DNA of 64,000 nucleotides from Terriglobia bacterium (GTDB lineage: Bacteria; Pseudomonadota; Alphaproteobacteria; Acetobacterales; Acetobacteraceae): NCBI GenBank assembly GCA_023511585.1, contig JAIMBF010000007.1, positions 1 to 64,000 on the forward strand. The letters are read 5' to 3'. The position numbers and the translations under genes are program-made. A model generated the notes under the pieces. That model ran no database searches. It had not been told where the DNA came from and saw only the letters and a list, made by a program, of their open reading frames with translations. Of the stretch, positions 54,207-63,760 are shown in pieces; within the stretch, counting starts at the first letter, position 1, and each line of letters opens with the position of its first letter.

Positions 54207-55877
54207 ATGTCGGCAAAGATCGATCCCATCACGCGCTCCGTCGTCCAGCATCGGCTGAGCTCGGTCGTGGCGGAAATGGGCGAGGCAATGCTGCGCACGT
54301 CCTATTCACAGATCCTCAACTCCAGCCGCGACTTTTCAGCCGCGATCTGCGACACTCACGGCCGCTTGATCGCGCAGGCTGACCACATCCCCGTGCATGT
54401 CGGTGCGCTGCCTTGGGCAACGCTTGCCGTAGAAAAGCGTTTCAAGGACGTGCGGCCGGGCGATGTTATTTTGCTTAACGACCCCTACCATGGCGGCAGC
54501 CATCTGCCCGACCTGACGGCTTTCGTACCGATTTTCCACGGCGAGCAAAGATTGTACTGGACGATTGTGCGCGCCCATCAAAGCGATATCGGTGGTGCAA
54601 CCTATGGCGGCTATAACCCAACCGCGACTGAGATCTGGCAGGAGGGTCTGCGCATCCCGCCTATCAAACTCTACGAGGCCGGTCACCTGCGCGACGATCT
54701 CTTGGACATGCTGGCGCTTAACGTGCGTAACGCCCGCGACTTCCGCGGCGATCTGGCAGCGATGGTTGGTTCGGCGCGGCTTGGCGAGCGCCGCTTGGCG
54801 CGATTATTTGCGGAGTTCGGCGTGGCGACTGTCGCCGTCGCAATCGAGTCAATGCTTGATGCCGCTGAGCAGCAGACGCGCGCGGTGGTCTCGACCTGGA
54901 AGGACGGCGTGTTCTACGGCGAGGCCCTCCTCGACGATGATGGCCGCGGTCGTAACGACATCAGGATCGTGGCCAAGGTCACCAAGTACGGCAGCGACAT
55001 CGAGGTCGATCTCTCCGAGTCCGATCCACAGACGACGAGCTTCGTGAATTCCTCGCATGCCAACACCCAGGCCGCAGTGGCGATGGCTTTTGCCTATCTG
55101 ATCGATGCCGACATTCCGAAAAACAGCGGCGCGCTGCGTCCGCTACGCGTGGTTACGAAACCGGGAACAATTGTGCACGCCGAAGATGGTATGCCGGTCA
55201 CTTTGTGCACCAGCCATCCTTCAAACGAGATCGTAGAAGCCGTCGTCAAGGCGCTCGCAGCTTCCTGCCCAGACCGCGCCATGGCCGGCTGGGGGCGGCG
55301 CTTTCGCATCGCTATCCAAGGAGAAAATCCCCGCACCGGCCGCAAGTTCATCTGGCACATGTTTCAGGCGCGCCCGGGCGGTGGCGCCTCGCCGTGCGGC
55401 GACGGCTGGTCGTCGATCGGTGAGTGGCACACGGTCGGTGGGATAAAATTCGGCAGCATCGAGGTCGACGAAGTGCGCTTTCCCCTGCACTTCCGTCATC
55501 ACGAGTTTCGTGCCGATTCCGGCGGCGATGGCCAATTCCGTGGTGGCCTCGGCGTTTCGCTTGACCTGGTGATCGAGACGGAAAAACCGGCGACTGCCAA
55601 TACCGCGGGCGATGGTGCCCGTCATGGCCCGTGCGGTCTATTTGGGGGCAAGGACGGCGCACCACATTACTATCGCCTCGTCTCGCCAGGGCGGCCGCCG
55701 CGCGTGTTGCGCACTAAGGAAGTCGGCATCGAGATCTTGCCGGGTGATTGCCTCGAAATCCGCTCCTCTGGCGGCGGCGGATGGGGGCCGCCGGCCAAGC
55801 GGTCGCCTGAAGCACGCACGCGGGATCGTGTACAAGGTCTAGTGACGGATACTCAAGCGGTGGAGCGAGAGCAGTGA
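54207..55877 (+). CDS. Hydantoinase B / N-methylhydantoinase beta-like subunit
   Basis: A 556-residue HyuB/oxoprolinase-family subunit. NDPYHGGSHLPDLT and HQSDIGGATYGGYNPTAT near the N-terminal third are hallmarks, and GGDGQFRGGLGVSLDLVIE is the C-terminal glycine-rich region. It is the partner of HyuA and together they open a hydantoin or oxoproline ring using ATP. The two genes overlap. Confidence 0.93.
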   Translation: MSAKIDPITRSVVQHRLSSVVAEMGEAMLRTSYSQILNSSRDFSAAICDTHGRLIAQADHIPVHVGALPWATLAVEKRFKDVRPGDVILLNDPYHGGSHLPDLTAFVPIFHGEQRLYWTIVRAHQSDIGGATYGGYNPTATEIWQEGLRIPPIKLYEAGHLRDDLLDMLALNVRNARDFRGDLAAMVGSARLGERRLARLFAEFGVATVAVAIESMLDAAEQQTRAVVSTWKDGVFYGEALLDDDGRGRNDIRIVAKVTKYGSDIEVDLSESDPQTTSFVNSSHANTQAAVAMAFAYLIDADIPKNSGALRPLRVVTKPGTIVHAEDGMPVTLCTSHPSNEIVEAVVKALAASCPDRAMAGWGRRFRIAIQGENPRTGRKFIWHMFQARPGGGASPCGDGWSSIGEWHTVGGIKFGSIEVDEVRFPLHFRHHEFRADSGGDGQFRGGLGVSLDLVIETEKPATANTAGDGARHGPCGLFGGKDGAPHYYRLVSPGRPPRVLRTKEVGIEILPGDCLEIRSSGGGGWGPPAKRSPEARTRDRVQGLVTDTQAVEREQ

Positions 55878-57925
55878 TGAGGTTGACGATCGGTATCGAT
55901 GTTGGCGGCACGTTTACTGACTTGGTCGCGGTTGACCAAGCAGGCTGGACCGTCTTTGCCAAGTCGCTCTCGACGCCCGCGGACCAGTCGATCGGCGTAA
56001 TGGCTGGGCTCGACGAGCTTGCGCGCCGACTGAAGCTGACACGTGCCGAGATGCTCGCGCGCACGGAGCGGCTCATTCACGGCACAACAGTAGCAACCAA
56101 TGCGCTGCTGGAGCGCAAGGGCGCCAAGGTCGCGTTATTGACGACGCAAGGCCATCGCGACGTCATCGAAATGCGCGAGGGACTCAAGAGTAACCGCTAC
56201 GATCTGCGCTCGCCGCCGCCCGAGCCGCTGATTCCGCGGGAACTGCGTTTCGGTATTCGAGAGCGGCTGCGGCCGGACGGCAGCGTGCTGACGCCGCTTG
56301 ATAATGATTCGCTCACCCGCGCTATCGCGGCGATCCGCGCTGCCGGTGTGACATCGGTGGCGGTCTGTTATCTGCATGCCTATCGCAACCCCGCGCATGA
56401 GATTGCCACGGTCGAACGCCTCACCCGCGAATTACCTGGCGTGTATGTGTCGCGCTCGAGCGACGTGCTGCCGCAGATCAAGGAGTACGAGCGCGTCTCG
56501 ACGACCATCGTCAACGCCTATGTCGGGCCGGCGGTACGCCTGTATCTCGGCAACCTGGAGCAGCGTCTCATGGAGGCGGGCTTCAAGGGCAGCCTATTCA
56601 TTATTCTATCGCATGGCGGCATCGCGCCGGTGGAGGAAGCCGCTCGGCTTGCCGCTGGTACGGTGCTGTCAGGACCGGCAGGGGGCATATCCGGCAGCCG
56701 GCGCTGCGCCGAACTGCTCGGCGTACCGGACTTGATCCCATTCGACATGGGTGGGACCAGCACCGACATCTCGCTTATTGCTGGCGGGCGCGCCTCTCTC
56801 TCTGTCGACGGCGGACTGGTGGCCGATCAGCGCATCGCGCTGCGCAGTCTCGACATTGTCAGCATTGCTGCGGGCGGCGGATCGATCGCCCGCGTCGATG
56901 CGGGTGGCATACTTCATGTCGGTCCGGAAAGCGCTGGCGCGGTCCCGGGACCGGCGTGCTATGGCAATGGTGGTACCTCCCCGACCGTTACCGACGCCAA
57001 CGTGGTGCTCGGCTATCTCGACGCCGCAGCTTTCATGGGCGGGCGGCGTCCGCTTAACCGAACTGCGGCAGAAACCGCGGTGGACGGCGTGGCGGCATCT
57101 TTAGGCCTGTCGCGCGTCGAAGCTGCCGCCGGCATTTACCGGCTGGTCAATTTGAAGATGGCCGATGGCATTCGCCTGATGACGCTGCGGCGCGGCGTCG
57201 ACCCGCGCAAGTTTACGCTTCTCAGTTTTGGCGGGGCCGCCGGCCTACATGTGGTCGAGGTCGCACGCGAGCTAGAAATCAAGCGCATCATTGTGCCAAC
57301 GGCCGCCTCGGTGCTCTCGGCATGGGGTATGCTGACCAGCGATCTGCGTTATGAGGTGAGCCAGACCTATTTCGGCGCGAGCCCCGGCATTGTGGCCGAC
57401 GAGGTGCGCGATCTGTTCGGCAAACTGGAGCAAAAGGCGACAAGCCGTCTTCGCGCGTGGTTCGACGGCCCTATCAGCGTTGAGCGCTCCGCGGAGATGC
57501 GTTATGGCGCGCAGGTCTACGAAATTGACGTGCCCTTGGACGATATCAATTGGCAGTCATCATCGCTCGCCGATGAGATCGAAAACCGCTTCCACGACCG
57601 CCATGAAGAACTCTACACCTACGCCTTACGCGGCCAGGAGATCGTGTTCGTTAACGCGCGCGTCGCTGCAGTTGGGGTGGTTCCCAAGAGCGACCAGGGT
57701 AGACGACTGGCCTTTGCCGAGACAGCTTGCGTGCCGGTAACGACGCGGCGAGCCTTTTTCGGCGAGTGGCGCGAGGTACCGGTTTATGCCCTCGACGCGT
57801 TGGCTCCTGGTCACGTCTTGGACGGCCCGGCCATTATCGAGGCGGAGACGACCACTGTGGTCATTCATTCTGGTGACCGGCTTGCAGTCAACGATCTAGG
57901 CTGGCTGGACATCCAGGTTCGCTGA
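55877..57925 (+). CDS. Hydantoinase A / N-methylhydantoinase alpha-like subunit
   Basis: A 682-residue HyuA-type ATPase subunit with MRLTIGIDVGGTFTDLVAVD, HGTTVATNALLERKGAKVAL and FDMGGTSTDISLI, the actin-like ATP-binding pattern. The start is ATG 55877 (or GTG 55874), overlapping the HyuB stop. Together with HyuB it cleaves cyclic imides or oxoproline at ATP cost. This and the importer form the second nitrogen-scavenging cluster. Confidence 0.93.
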   Translation: MRLTIGIDVGGTFTDLVAVDQAGWTVFAKSLSTPADQSIGVMAGLDELARRLKLTRAEMLARTERLIHGTTVATNALLERKGAKVALLTTQGHRDVIEMREGLKSNRYDLRSPPPEPLIPRELRFGIRERLRPDGSVLTPLDNDSLTRAIAAIRAAGVTSVAVCYLHAYRNPAHEIATVERLTRELPGVYVSRSSDVLPQIKEYERVSTTIVNAYVGPAVRLYLGNLEQRLMEAGFKGSLFIILSHGGIAPVEEAARLAAGTVLSGPAGGISGSRRCAELLGVPDLIPFDMGGTSTDISLIAGGRASLSVDGGLVADQRIALRSLDIVSIAAGGGSIARVDAGGILHVGPESAGAVPGPACYGNGGTSPTVTDANVVLGYLDAAAFMGGRRPLNRTAAETAVDGVAASLGLSRVEAAAGIYRLVNLKMADGIRLMTLRRGVDPRKFTLLSFGGAAGLHVVEVARELEIKRIIVPTAASVLSAWGMLTSDLRYEVSQTYFGASPGIVADEVRDLFGKLEQKATSRLRAWFDGPISVERSAEMRYGAQVYEIDVPLDDINWQSSSLADEIENRFHDRHEELYTYALRGQEIVFVNARVAAVGVVPKSDQGRRLAFAETACVPVTTRRAFFGEWREVPVYALDALAPGHVLDGPAIIEAETTTVVIHSGDRLAVNDLGWLDIQVR

Positions 57926-58323
57926 ATTGCTTGCGGCATTAGGGCATTAGGGCGTGCGAATTGGGGCCGGAATCCTTCCACACACACCAAAGAAATCAAA
58001 TAGTTATATGTATTTGCGGATGAGCAACAAAAAAACGCCGACCTGGGGCGGACCCAGAAAGCGGGTTTTCACTTTTTTGAGATAGCCTCCGTAGTGCTCA
58101 CCGCCAGCGGCTCGGGCCGCCCACTCCGGCGCATTTGCCTGGGTGCTCTGTGGCCCCGACAAGGCAAGCCTGCGCATCGGCGTGCGATTTAAGATTCAAT
58201 CTGCACGAACGGCTCCTTTTGGCACTGCGTCCACGCCAGCGCCAGGCCTGGCGGATGACTGAGTTCCTGCCCTCCGGTACATCTTTGGAACGGCTAGAGA
58301 GAGTTCCAATGATCATGCCGACA

Positions 58324-58343
58324 CGCCGGCAAACTTGCCGGCG
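58324..58343. promoter_or_regulatory. Palindrome, upstream copy of operator pair
   Basis: GCCGGCAAACTTGCCGGC with an extra C/G pair gives 9-base arms around AC. The same 18-base core recurs 66 bases downstream. Likely a repressor site for the BrxA-like gene or part of a paired operator. Confidence 0.6.
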
Positions 58344-58388
58344 ATTCATGCTAAGCTGATTGCCCGCTGTTTTTTAGCGTGATACATC

Positions 58389-58410
58389 ATGCCGGCAAAC
58401 TTGCCGGCAT
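58389..58410. promoter_or_regulatory. Palindrome, downstream copy of operator pair
   Basis: The same 18-base core GCCGGCAAACTTGCCGGC extends by two more pairs (AT...AT), and ends 4 bases before the chosen ATG at 58415. A regulator bound here would block translation initiation or transcription. The centre-to-centre spacing with the other copy is 66 bases. Confidence 0.6.
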
Positions 58411-58414
58411 AAAT

Positions 58415-59284
58415 ATGCGCGAGCCCCAACTACCCCATTTCCCGCTCTTTCCTTCCAACAGTCCGCGCACGCGTGCCGAAGAGGTCGGCTTTCGTTTCGG
58501 TGCCGTAGGCACCCATACCAGCCGCACCATGATGCTGGCAGAGCTGGAAGCGGTTCTCGATGCGGTGCCCGAGACCGGAAAATGGACCGATTATGCCGCA
58601 TCGATTATCGAGGGGAACTGTCTGTTCAAGGCAACTATGGCAACGCGGCGCCTCTCGAAGCAAAGGCTAAGCGAGCTATACGGATTAGACCCCGATCTGC
58701 CACTGTTTCGGGTGCTCCGCCGGCTTTGGCCTCTCGATTCCGACAGCCGACCACTGTTAGCGCTTCTGGCGGCGATAGCACGGGACCCCCTTCTTGCCGC
58801 CACGTGCACGGCCGTCATCCCCTTGCCTCCAGGCGCGGAGCTGCAGCGCGAGCCCATGAGGGCCGCCCTGCGGGCATTGGTCGAGGATCGCTTGAACGAA
58901 CGCATTCTCGAAAAAGTCTGCCGGAATGCCGCCAGCAGCTGGACCCAGTCCGGCCACCTTAAAGGACGCACATTCAAAAAGCGTTGTCTGGTGCGCGCAA
59001 CCCCGACCGCCGTCGCGTTCGCCCTCTACCTTGGCTATGCTGCCGGCTACCGTGGTGCCGACCTTTTCTCCTCGGGCTGGCTTCAACTGCTGGACTGCGA
59101 TCCGGGGCAGGCCCGCCAGCTAGCCCTGGAAGCAAAGCGGATCGGGCAACGACGATTGCGCCGAGAGCGGCATCGGCGCGATGAGAAGCACGATCAGGGC
59201 GAGGATTCCACGGAGCACGTCGCGTTCCGAACATTCGCTTACGTGAACTTACGACGGGGCTACTCACCATTTCTTAACTATTAA
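58415..59284 (+). CDS. Orphan protein resembling BREX BrxA (DUF1819-like)
   Basis: A 289-residue helical protein. TSRTMMLAELEAVLDAV near residue 35, YAASIIEGNCLFKATMATRR and later NAASSWTQSGHLKGR and YLGYAAGYRG fit the helical pattern I associate with BrxA/DUF1819 proteins of BREX phage-defence loci; I have no alignment. The last 45 residues are basic and do not resemble the family, so the 3' end may be truncated or diverged. The ATG at 58415 follows the downstream palindrome; a GTG at 58379 would extend upstream of it. No BrxB, PglX, PglZ or BrxL-like gene follows; ChrA is next, on the other strand. Confidence in the BrxA call is low. Confidence 0.4.
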   Translation: MREPQLPHFPLFPSNSPRTRAEEVGFRFGAVGTHTSRTMMLAELEAVLDAVPETGKWTDYAASIIEGNCLFKATMATRRLSKQRLSELYGLDPDLPLFRVLRRLWPLDSDSRPLLALLAAIARDPLLAATCTAVIPLPPGAELQREPMRAALRALVEDRLNERILEKVCRNAASSWTQSGHLKGRTFKKRCLVRATPTAVAFALYLGYAAGYRGADLFSSGWLQLLDCDPGQARQLALEAKRIGQRRLRRERHRRDEKHDQGEDSTEHVAFRTFAYVNLRRGYSPFLNY

Positions 59285-59405
59285 CTAATGAAGTGCTAAT
59301 GAAAATATAACGAAACGTCAAGCGCTCACGCGCAAGCGCGTGCCGAACGACTATGGGCGGGGCGAGAAAAAGGCGGAGAGAAAAACGCGGAGGCTCGGGC
59401 TGCGC

Positions 59406-60632
59406 TCAGCTCAGATGCGCAAGGGCGATGCCGCCCAGGGCGCTTACGAGAACAACCACCAGAGGCGGTGCGCGCCAGACCGTCAGAAGCACAAAACCCA
59501 CCAGCGCGATGCCGAAATCCCCCGGTGTCTTGACCGAGCTCGTCCAGACCGGGTTGTAGAGCGCCGCGCCGAGAAGACCGACGACCGCGGCGTTTACGCC
59601 GCGCATGATTGCCTGCGCGCCCGCGCGTTTGCGAAAACTCTCCCAAAAAGGAAGCGTTCCCATCAGTATCAAAATGCCGGGCAGAAAAATGCCGGCCAGG
59701 CCGAGCGCGGCCCCTGCAACCCCGTGCGGCGCAAGGTTTACCACGGCACCAAGATAGGCCGCGAAGGTGAAAAGCGGGCCTGGAACGGCCTGGGCAGCGC
59801 CGTAGCCGGCCAGAAAGGCATCATCGCTCACCCACCCCGGCGCGACGAAAGATTGACGCAGCAACGGCAGCACCACGTGACCGCCGCCGAAAACCAAAGC
59901 ACCGGAGCGGTAGAAGGCTTCAAAGAGCGCAAGGCCCGGAAGCGGTGCAAGGCTGCGAAGGATGGGCAAGCCGGCCAGAAGCAAAAAGAAAACGGCAAGT
60001 GCGGCAAGCCCCAGAGTGCGAGAGACCGGCATGGCCATGTGTCCGCCGGGTGCGGAAGCACTGCCCCGGCAGAGCCAGAGCCCGGCCGCGCCGCCCAGAA
60101 AGATCGCTACGATCTGCGCTGCCGATGAGGCGCTGAAGAGAATAATCAGCGCCACGACAACGGCGATGGAGGCCCGCTCACGGTCTGGGCACAATTGACG
60201 CGCCATGCCCCAGACGGCTTGCGAAACGATCGCAACGGCCACAAGCTTCAGGCCGTGCAAAAGGCCGAGCCCGGTCGGGCCGCTCAGCCCCTTGGCGCCG
60301 AAGGCGAACAGCACCAACGCGATCGCGGAGGGCAAGGTAAAGCCGCACCAAGCAGCAAGCCCGCCCCAATAGCCGGCCCGCATCAGGCCAATGGAAAACC
60401 CCACTTGGCTGCTGGCAGGTCCGGGCAGGAACTGGCAAAGCGCCACGAGATCGGCATAGGCTTGCTCGTCGAGCCAACGCCTTCGTATCACGAATTCATC
60501 ACGGAAATAGCCGATATGGGCGATGGGCCCGCCAAAGCAGCTGAGGCCGAGCCGGAGGAAAATCCGGAGAACTTCCCAAAACGAGCCGTGCTGTCCGGCG
60601 CGGGACTCATGCGATTGGGCTGCAATCGTCAT
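59406..60632 (-). CDS. chrA: Chromate transporter (ChrA family)
   Basis: A 408-residue CHR-family membrane protein of the two-domain type. The first half carries RLGLSCFGGPIAHIGYFRDEF and QFLPGPASSQVG, the second GALVFGGGHVVLPLLRQSF and QAVPGPLFTFAAYLG. It exports chromate or similar oxyanions. A DoxX gene and a PadR regulator sit upstream, on the same strand; PadR proteins often control chrA. Confidence 0.93.
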   Translation of the reverse strand: MTIAAQSHESRAGQHGSFWEVLRIFLRLGLSCFGGPIAHIGYFRDEFVIRRRWLDEQAYADLVALCQFLPGPASSQVGFSIGLMRAGYWGGLAAWCGFTLPSAIALVLFAFGAKGLSGPTGLGLLHGLKLVAVAIVSQAVWGMARQLCPDRERASIAVVVALIILFSASSAAQIVAIFLGGAAGLWLCRGSASAPGGHMAMPVSRTLGLAALAVFFLLLAGLPILRSLAPLPGLALFEAFYRSGALVFGGGHVVLPLLRQSFVAPGWVSDDAFLAGYGAAQAVPGPLFTFAAYLGAVVNLAPHGVAGAALGLAGIFLPGILILMGTLPFWESFRKRAGAQAIMRGVNAAVVGLLGAALYNPVWTSSVKTPGDFGIALVGFVLLTVWRAPPLVVVLVSALGGIALAHLS

Positions 60633-60740
60633 GGGACTGTCTTGCCCTTGCCCAAACCCGCTATCGGTTTGTTTTCAATCTCTCCGCCTGCCAAGCGGGG
60701 CCGATGGAGGGGTAACGCACGGCATGTACGGGCCATGATC

Positions 60741-61265
60741 TTAATCCCCCGAGAAAAGGATGGGCCTGTTTTGACCCGCGAGCACGGCATCCAAAGACCA
60801 GACACCGGCTCCGGCAATCAGCAAATAGATGCACCCGAGCAGCATATCGAAATCTGCGCGGGCCTCGTGCATCATGCTCCAGAAACCGTAGCGAGGCAGC
60901 TTGGCGAGATGGAATATCCAAAAATCGTGGCCAAGCAGGATCGGCACCTTGGTTGTGATAATCGCCACGATCATGATGATAATCAGCGGTATTGCCGCAA
61001 GCCGGGTGAACAGGCCGATGATGATCAGCGCGCCGCAAAGCGCTTCGACCACGCCGACAAACGGCCCCATGAGATCCGGGTAAGGGATACCGATTTTTGC
61101 GAAGCGGCCGGCGCCCAGAATTTCCGGAAAAGCCAATTTTTGTATCCCTTCAGGCAAAAACACGACCAACCCCACAAGAAGTCGGACAAGAATGGAAGAG
61201 CCGGGCGCAGAGGTGCCGAAAAGCATGGCTCGCCAACCGGAGAATGCCGATGGATTGTCGTTCAT
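60741..61265 (-). CDS. DoxX family membrane protein
   Basis: A 174-residue membrane protein with four helices: SSILVRLLVGLVVFLPEGIQKL, GPFVGVVEALCGALIIIGLF and AIPLIIIMIVAIITTKV are typical DoxX segments. The start (61265) overlaps the PadR stop in an ATGA arrangement. DoxX proteins occur with redox and sulfur enzymes, but the substrate is not known. Confidence 0.88.
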   Translation of the reverse strand: MNDNPSAFSGWRAMLFGTSAPGSSILVRLLVGLVVFLPEGIQKLAFPEILGAGRFAKIGIPYPDLMGPFVGVVEALCGALIIIGLFTRLAAIPLIIIMIVAIITTKVPILLGHDFWIFHLAKLPRYGFWSMMHEARADFDMLLGCIYLLIAGAGVWSLDAVLAGQNRPILFSGD

Positions 61266-61684
61266 GGACGGCTGCTTTCTTCGCTGTTTTCTTCTTCGAA
61301 CAATTCGCCGAAAAGCTCGCGCACTTTCGCTTTGGCCGCGAGAAGTGCGGCATATCCCGCAGGTGTTGCGCGATACACGCGACGCTCGGCCCCGCCGAAA
61401 CGCTCCTTCACAGAAACGAGTAAGCCCTTGCGTTCCAAGCTGTGCAGGATCGGATAGAGTGTGCCGGCGCTGAGTTCGTATCCGTGCCGCCGAAGTTCTT
61501 CGATCATCGCAAAGCCGTAAACCGGTTCTTGGCAAGCATGGTGCAGCACATGAAGGCGGATCAGGCCGATATAAAGCTCGCGATAATCGCATTCCGGCGG
61601 TGTCGGCCTCGAAGGCTGCCGGCCGGTTTGGCGTAACCGGGCGTTAGGGTGGCCCGCCGATTCCGCTCTATCGTGTTTCGCCAT
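61262..61684 (-). CDS. PadR-family transcriptional regulator
   Basis: A 140-residue winged-helix regulator: YRELYIGLIRLHVLHHACQEP, the turn AMIEELRRHGYELSAGTLYPIL, and the wing ERFGGAERRVYRATPAGY. I prefer the ATG at 61684; the frame is open to 61714. The upstream region contains a CTCGA/TCGAG inverted repeat at about 61694-61715 that could be its operator. It is co-translated with DoxX and precedes ChrA. Confidence 0.9.
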   Translation of the reverse strand: MAKHDRAESAGHPNARLRQTGRQPSRPTPPECDYRELYIGLIRLHVLHHACQEPVYGFAMIEELRRHGYELSAGTLYPILHSLERKGLLVSVKERFGGAERRVYRATPAGYAALLAAKAKVRELFGELFEEENSEESSRP

Positions 61685-61751
61685 CGAAACTCGATATACC
61701 GAAGCGTCGAGCAAACTTCAACAGAAATTTTGATGCCGGGAACAGAGCACG

Positions 61752-63020
61752 TTACGCCGAGCCGCTGATGCGTTCGATATCCGCGCCGCAAGCGGCAAGT
61801 TTTTGCTCCAAAACTTCATAGCCGCGGTCGAGGTGGTAAACCCGATGCACGATCGTCTCGCCTTTCGCCGCAAGGCCCGCCAAAACCAACGAGACGGACG
61901 CACGCAAATCGGTTGCCATGACCGGCGCACCGCAAAGTTGTTTGACGCCTCGCACAATCGCCGAGGCTCGGTGCACATTGATCCGCGCCCCCATGCGGTT
62001 CAGCTCCGGCACGTGCATGAAACGATTTTCAAAAATCGTCTCGGTAACCATCGCCGCGCCCTCGGCAACCGACATCAACGCCATAAACTGGGCCTGCATA
62101 TCGGTGGGAAAGCCGGGGTAGGGTTCGGTCATCACATCGACGCCCTTTAACTTGCCGGCTCGGCGCACCAATATACCTTCTGCCTCTTCCATAACTTCCA
62201 CGCCGGCATCGCCGAGCGCACGCGCAAGTGCCGCAATATGCTCGAGCCGCGCGCCGCGCAGCCGTACCTCACCCCCGGTGATCGCCGCCGCACACGCATA
62301 GGTTCCGGCTTCGATCCGATCGGGAATAATGGCGTGCCGTGCTCCCGAGAGCTCACGAACCCCTTCAATGACGAGCCGATCGGTCCCAATCCCCTCGATC
62401 CGCGCGCCCATGCGATTGAGACACGTGGCAAGATCGCCGATTTCAGGCTCGCGCGCGGCATTGGCAATCTCCGTGCGCCCTTCCGCCAAGGTGGCGGCCA
62501 TCAGCAGGTTTTCCGTGGCTCCCACCGAGGCAAAGGGCAGCACGATTTGGGCCCCCCTCAGCCTGCCGGCCACGCGCGCATGGATATAGCCCTGCTCGAG
62601 CCGCACTTCGGCGCCCAGTTCTTGCAGGCCTTTCAGATGGATATCCACCGGGCGCGTGCCGATGGCGCAGCCGCCCGGCAGAGACACGCGGGCTTCCCCC
62701 GTGCGCGCCAGCAACGGCCCCAAGACAAGCACCGAGGCGCGCATTTTGCGGACAATGTCATAAGGCGCTTCGGTTGAGGTAATGCGCCCGCCCAAAACCA
62801 ACCTTCGCCCTTCCGGGCCCTGCCTTTCCACGTTCAGCCCGTGCTGAGCGAGCAAGCTGGCCATTGTTCGGATATCGGCCAAACGCGGCACGTTCTCCAA
62901 AATCAGCGGGCCTTGGCATAAGAGCGCCGCCGCCATCAACGGCAGCGCCGCATTTTTGGCCCCGCTGATGGGAATTTCACCCGCAAGCGGCCGGCCGCCG
63001 CGGATCCGAATGCTGTCCAT
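61752..63020 (-). CDS. murA: UDP-N-acetylglucosamine 1-carboxyvinyltransferase
   Basis: The 422-residue enzyme of the first committed step of peptidoglycan synthesis, transferring enolpyruvate to UDP-GlcNAc. [17 protein letters not shown] holds the substrate-binding lysine and asparagine, and [16 protein letters not shown] contains the catalytic cysteine, which is the fosfomycin target. Dcd lies 18 bases upstream on the same strand, a compact pair seen in some alphaproteobacteria. Confidence 0.97.
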   Translation of the reverse strand: MDSIRIRGGRPLAGEIPISGAKNAALPLMAAALLCQGPLILENVPRLADIRTMASLLAQHGLNVERQGPEGRRLVLGGRITSTEAPYDIVRKMRASVLVLGPLLARTGEARVSLPGGCAIGTRPVDIHLKGLQELGAEVRLEQGYIHARVAGRLRGAQIVLPFASVGATENLLMAATLAEGRTEIANAAREPEIGDLATCLNRMGARIEGIGTDRLVIEGVRELSGARHAIIPDRIEAGTYACAAAITGGEVRLRGARLEHIAALARALGDAGVEVMEEAEGILVRRAGKLKGVDVMTEPYPGFPTDMQAQFMALMSVAEGAAMVTETIFENRFMHVPELNRMGARINVHRASAIVRGVKQLCGAPVMATDLRASVSLVLAGLAAKGETIVHRVYHLDRGYEVLEQKLAACGADIERISGSA

Positions 63021-63038
63021 GCGCGAAAGGCTCGATCC

Positions 63039-63593
63039 TTAAAGCCTCGGGAGCGCGACGCCCCGCTGGCCCATATATTTGCCAGCGCGCTCGGCGTAGC
63101 TGACCTCGCAGGGCTCGGCGCCTTGCAGGAAGAGAAATTGGCAGATGCCTTCGCCGGCATAAATTTTCGCCGGCAGTGGGGTGGTATTACTGATTTCGAT
63201 GGTCACTTGCCCCTCCCATTCGGGCTCCAGCGGCGTGACGTTGACGATAATACCACAGCGCGCGTAAGTTGATTTGCCCAGGCATATCACGATAATGTCG
63301 CGAGGAATGCGAAAATACTCGACCGTATGCCCGAGCGCGAAACTGTTGGGCGGGATAATGATGGCGTCGGCCTTCCGGTCGACAAAGCTTCGCTGGCTAA
63401 AGGCTTTGGGATCCACAATCGCCGAATCGACATTGGTGAAAATTTTAAACTCGTCGGCCACGCGCGCGTCATAGCCGTAGCTGGAAACGCCGTAGCTGAT
63501 CACCCCTTCACGGCGCTGCTGCTCCACAAACGGCTCGATCATGCGGTGTTCCAGCGCCATGCGGCGAATCCAGCGATCAGACATAACGGGCAT
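63039..63593 (-). CDS. dcd: dCTP deaminase
   Basis: A 184-residue enzyme that converts dCTP to d[50 protein letters not shown] and [13 protein letters not shown] are the signature segments. The ATG at 63593 follows AGGAAGGAG; a longer frame to 63632 lacks a site. It supplies the dUMP route to dTMP. Confidence 0.96.
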   Translation of the reverse strand: MPVMSDRWIRRMALEHRMIEPFVEQQRREGVISYGVSSYGYDARVADEFKIFTNVDSAIVDPKAFSQRSFVDRKADAIIIPPNSFALGHTVEYFRIPRDIIVICLGKSTYARCGIIVNVTPLEPEWEGQVTIEISNTTPLPAKIYAGEGICQFLFLQGAEPCEVSYAERAGKYMGQRGVALPRL

Positions 63594-63760
63594 GACGGGC
63601 TCCTTCCTCTGCTTTTGTGGTGTTGCCGACATAACTCAAGGCGCAATGCTTCGAGAAGCAATGGCCCGAGAAGGTGCAAGATCGCAAGATTGAATTTGAA
63701 AAAGCCTCCGACGCCGCTTATGTCACGAAAAACTCGGTCGGCGGAGGCTGGAGGAGCACG

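Larger units (their letters stand above)
57926..58414. other. Intergenic region with operator palindromes, no supported gene
   Basis: About 490 bases follow the hydantoinase genes. A small CTGGG/CCCAG hairpin at 58043-58057 with nearby T-rich sequence may be a weak terminator. Short frames on both strands are not convincing. Two identical palindromes, described separately, sit at the right end just upstream of the BrxA-like gene. Confidence 0.5.

Noticed and set aside
59327-59342. CACGCG/CGCGTG hairpin after the BrxA-like gene as a terminator
   Set aside because: Stem is six pairs but no T tract follows on either strand, so I do not call it.
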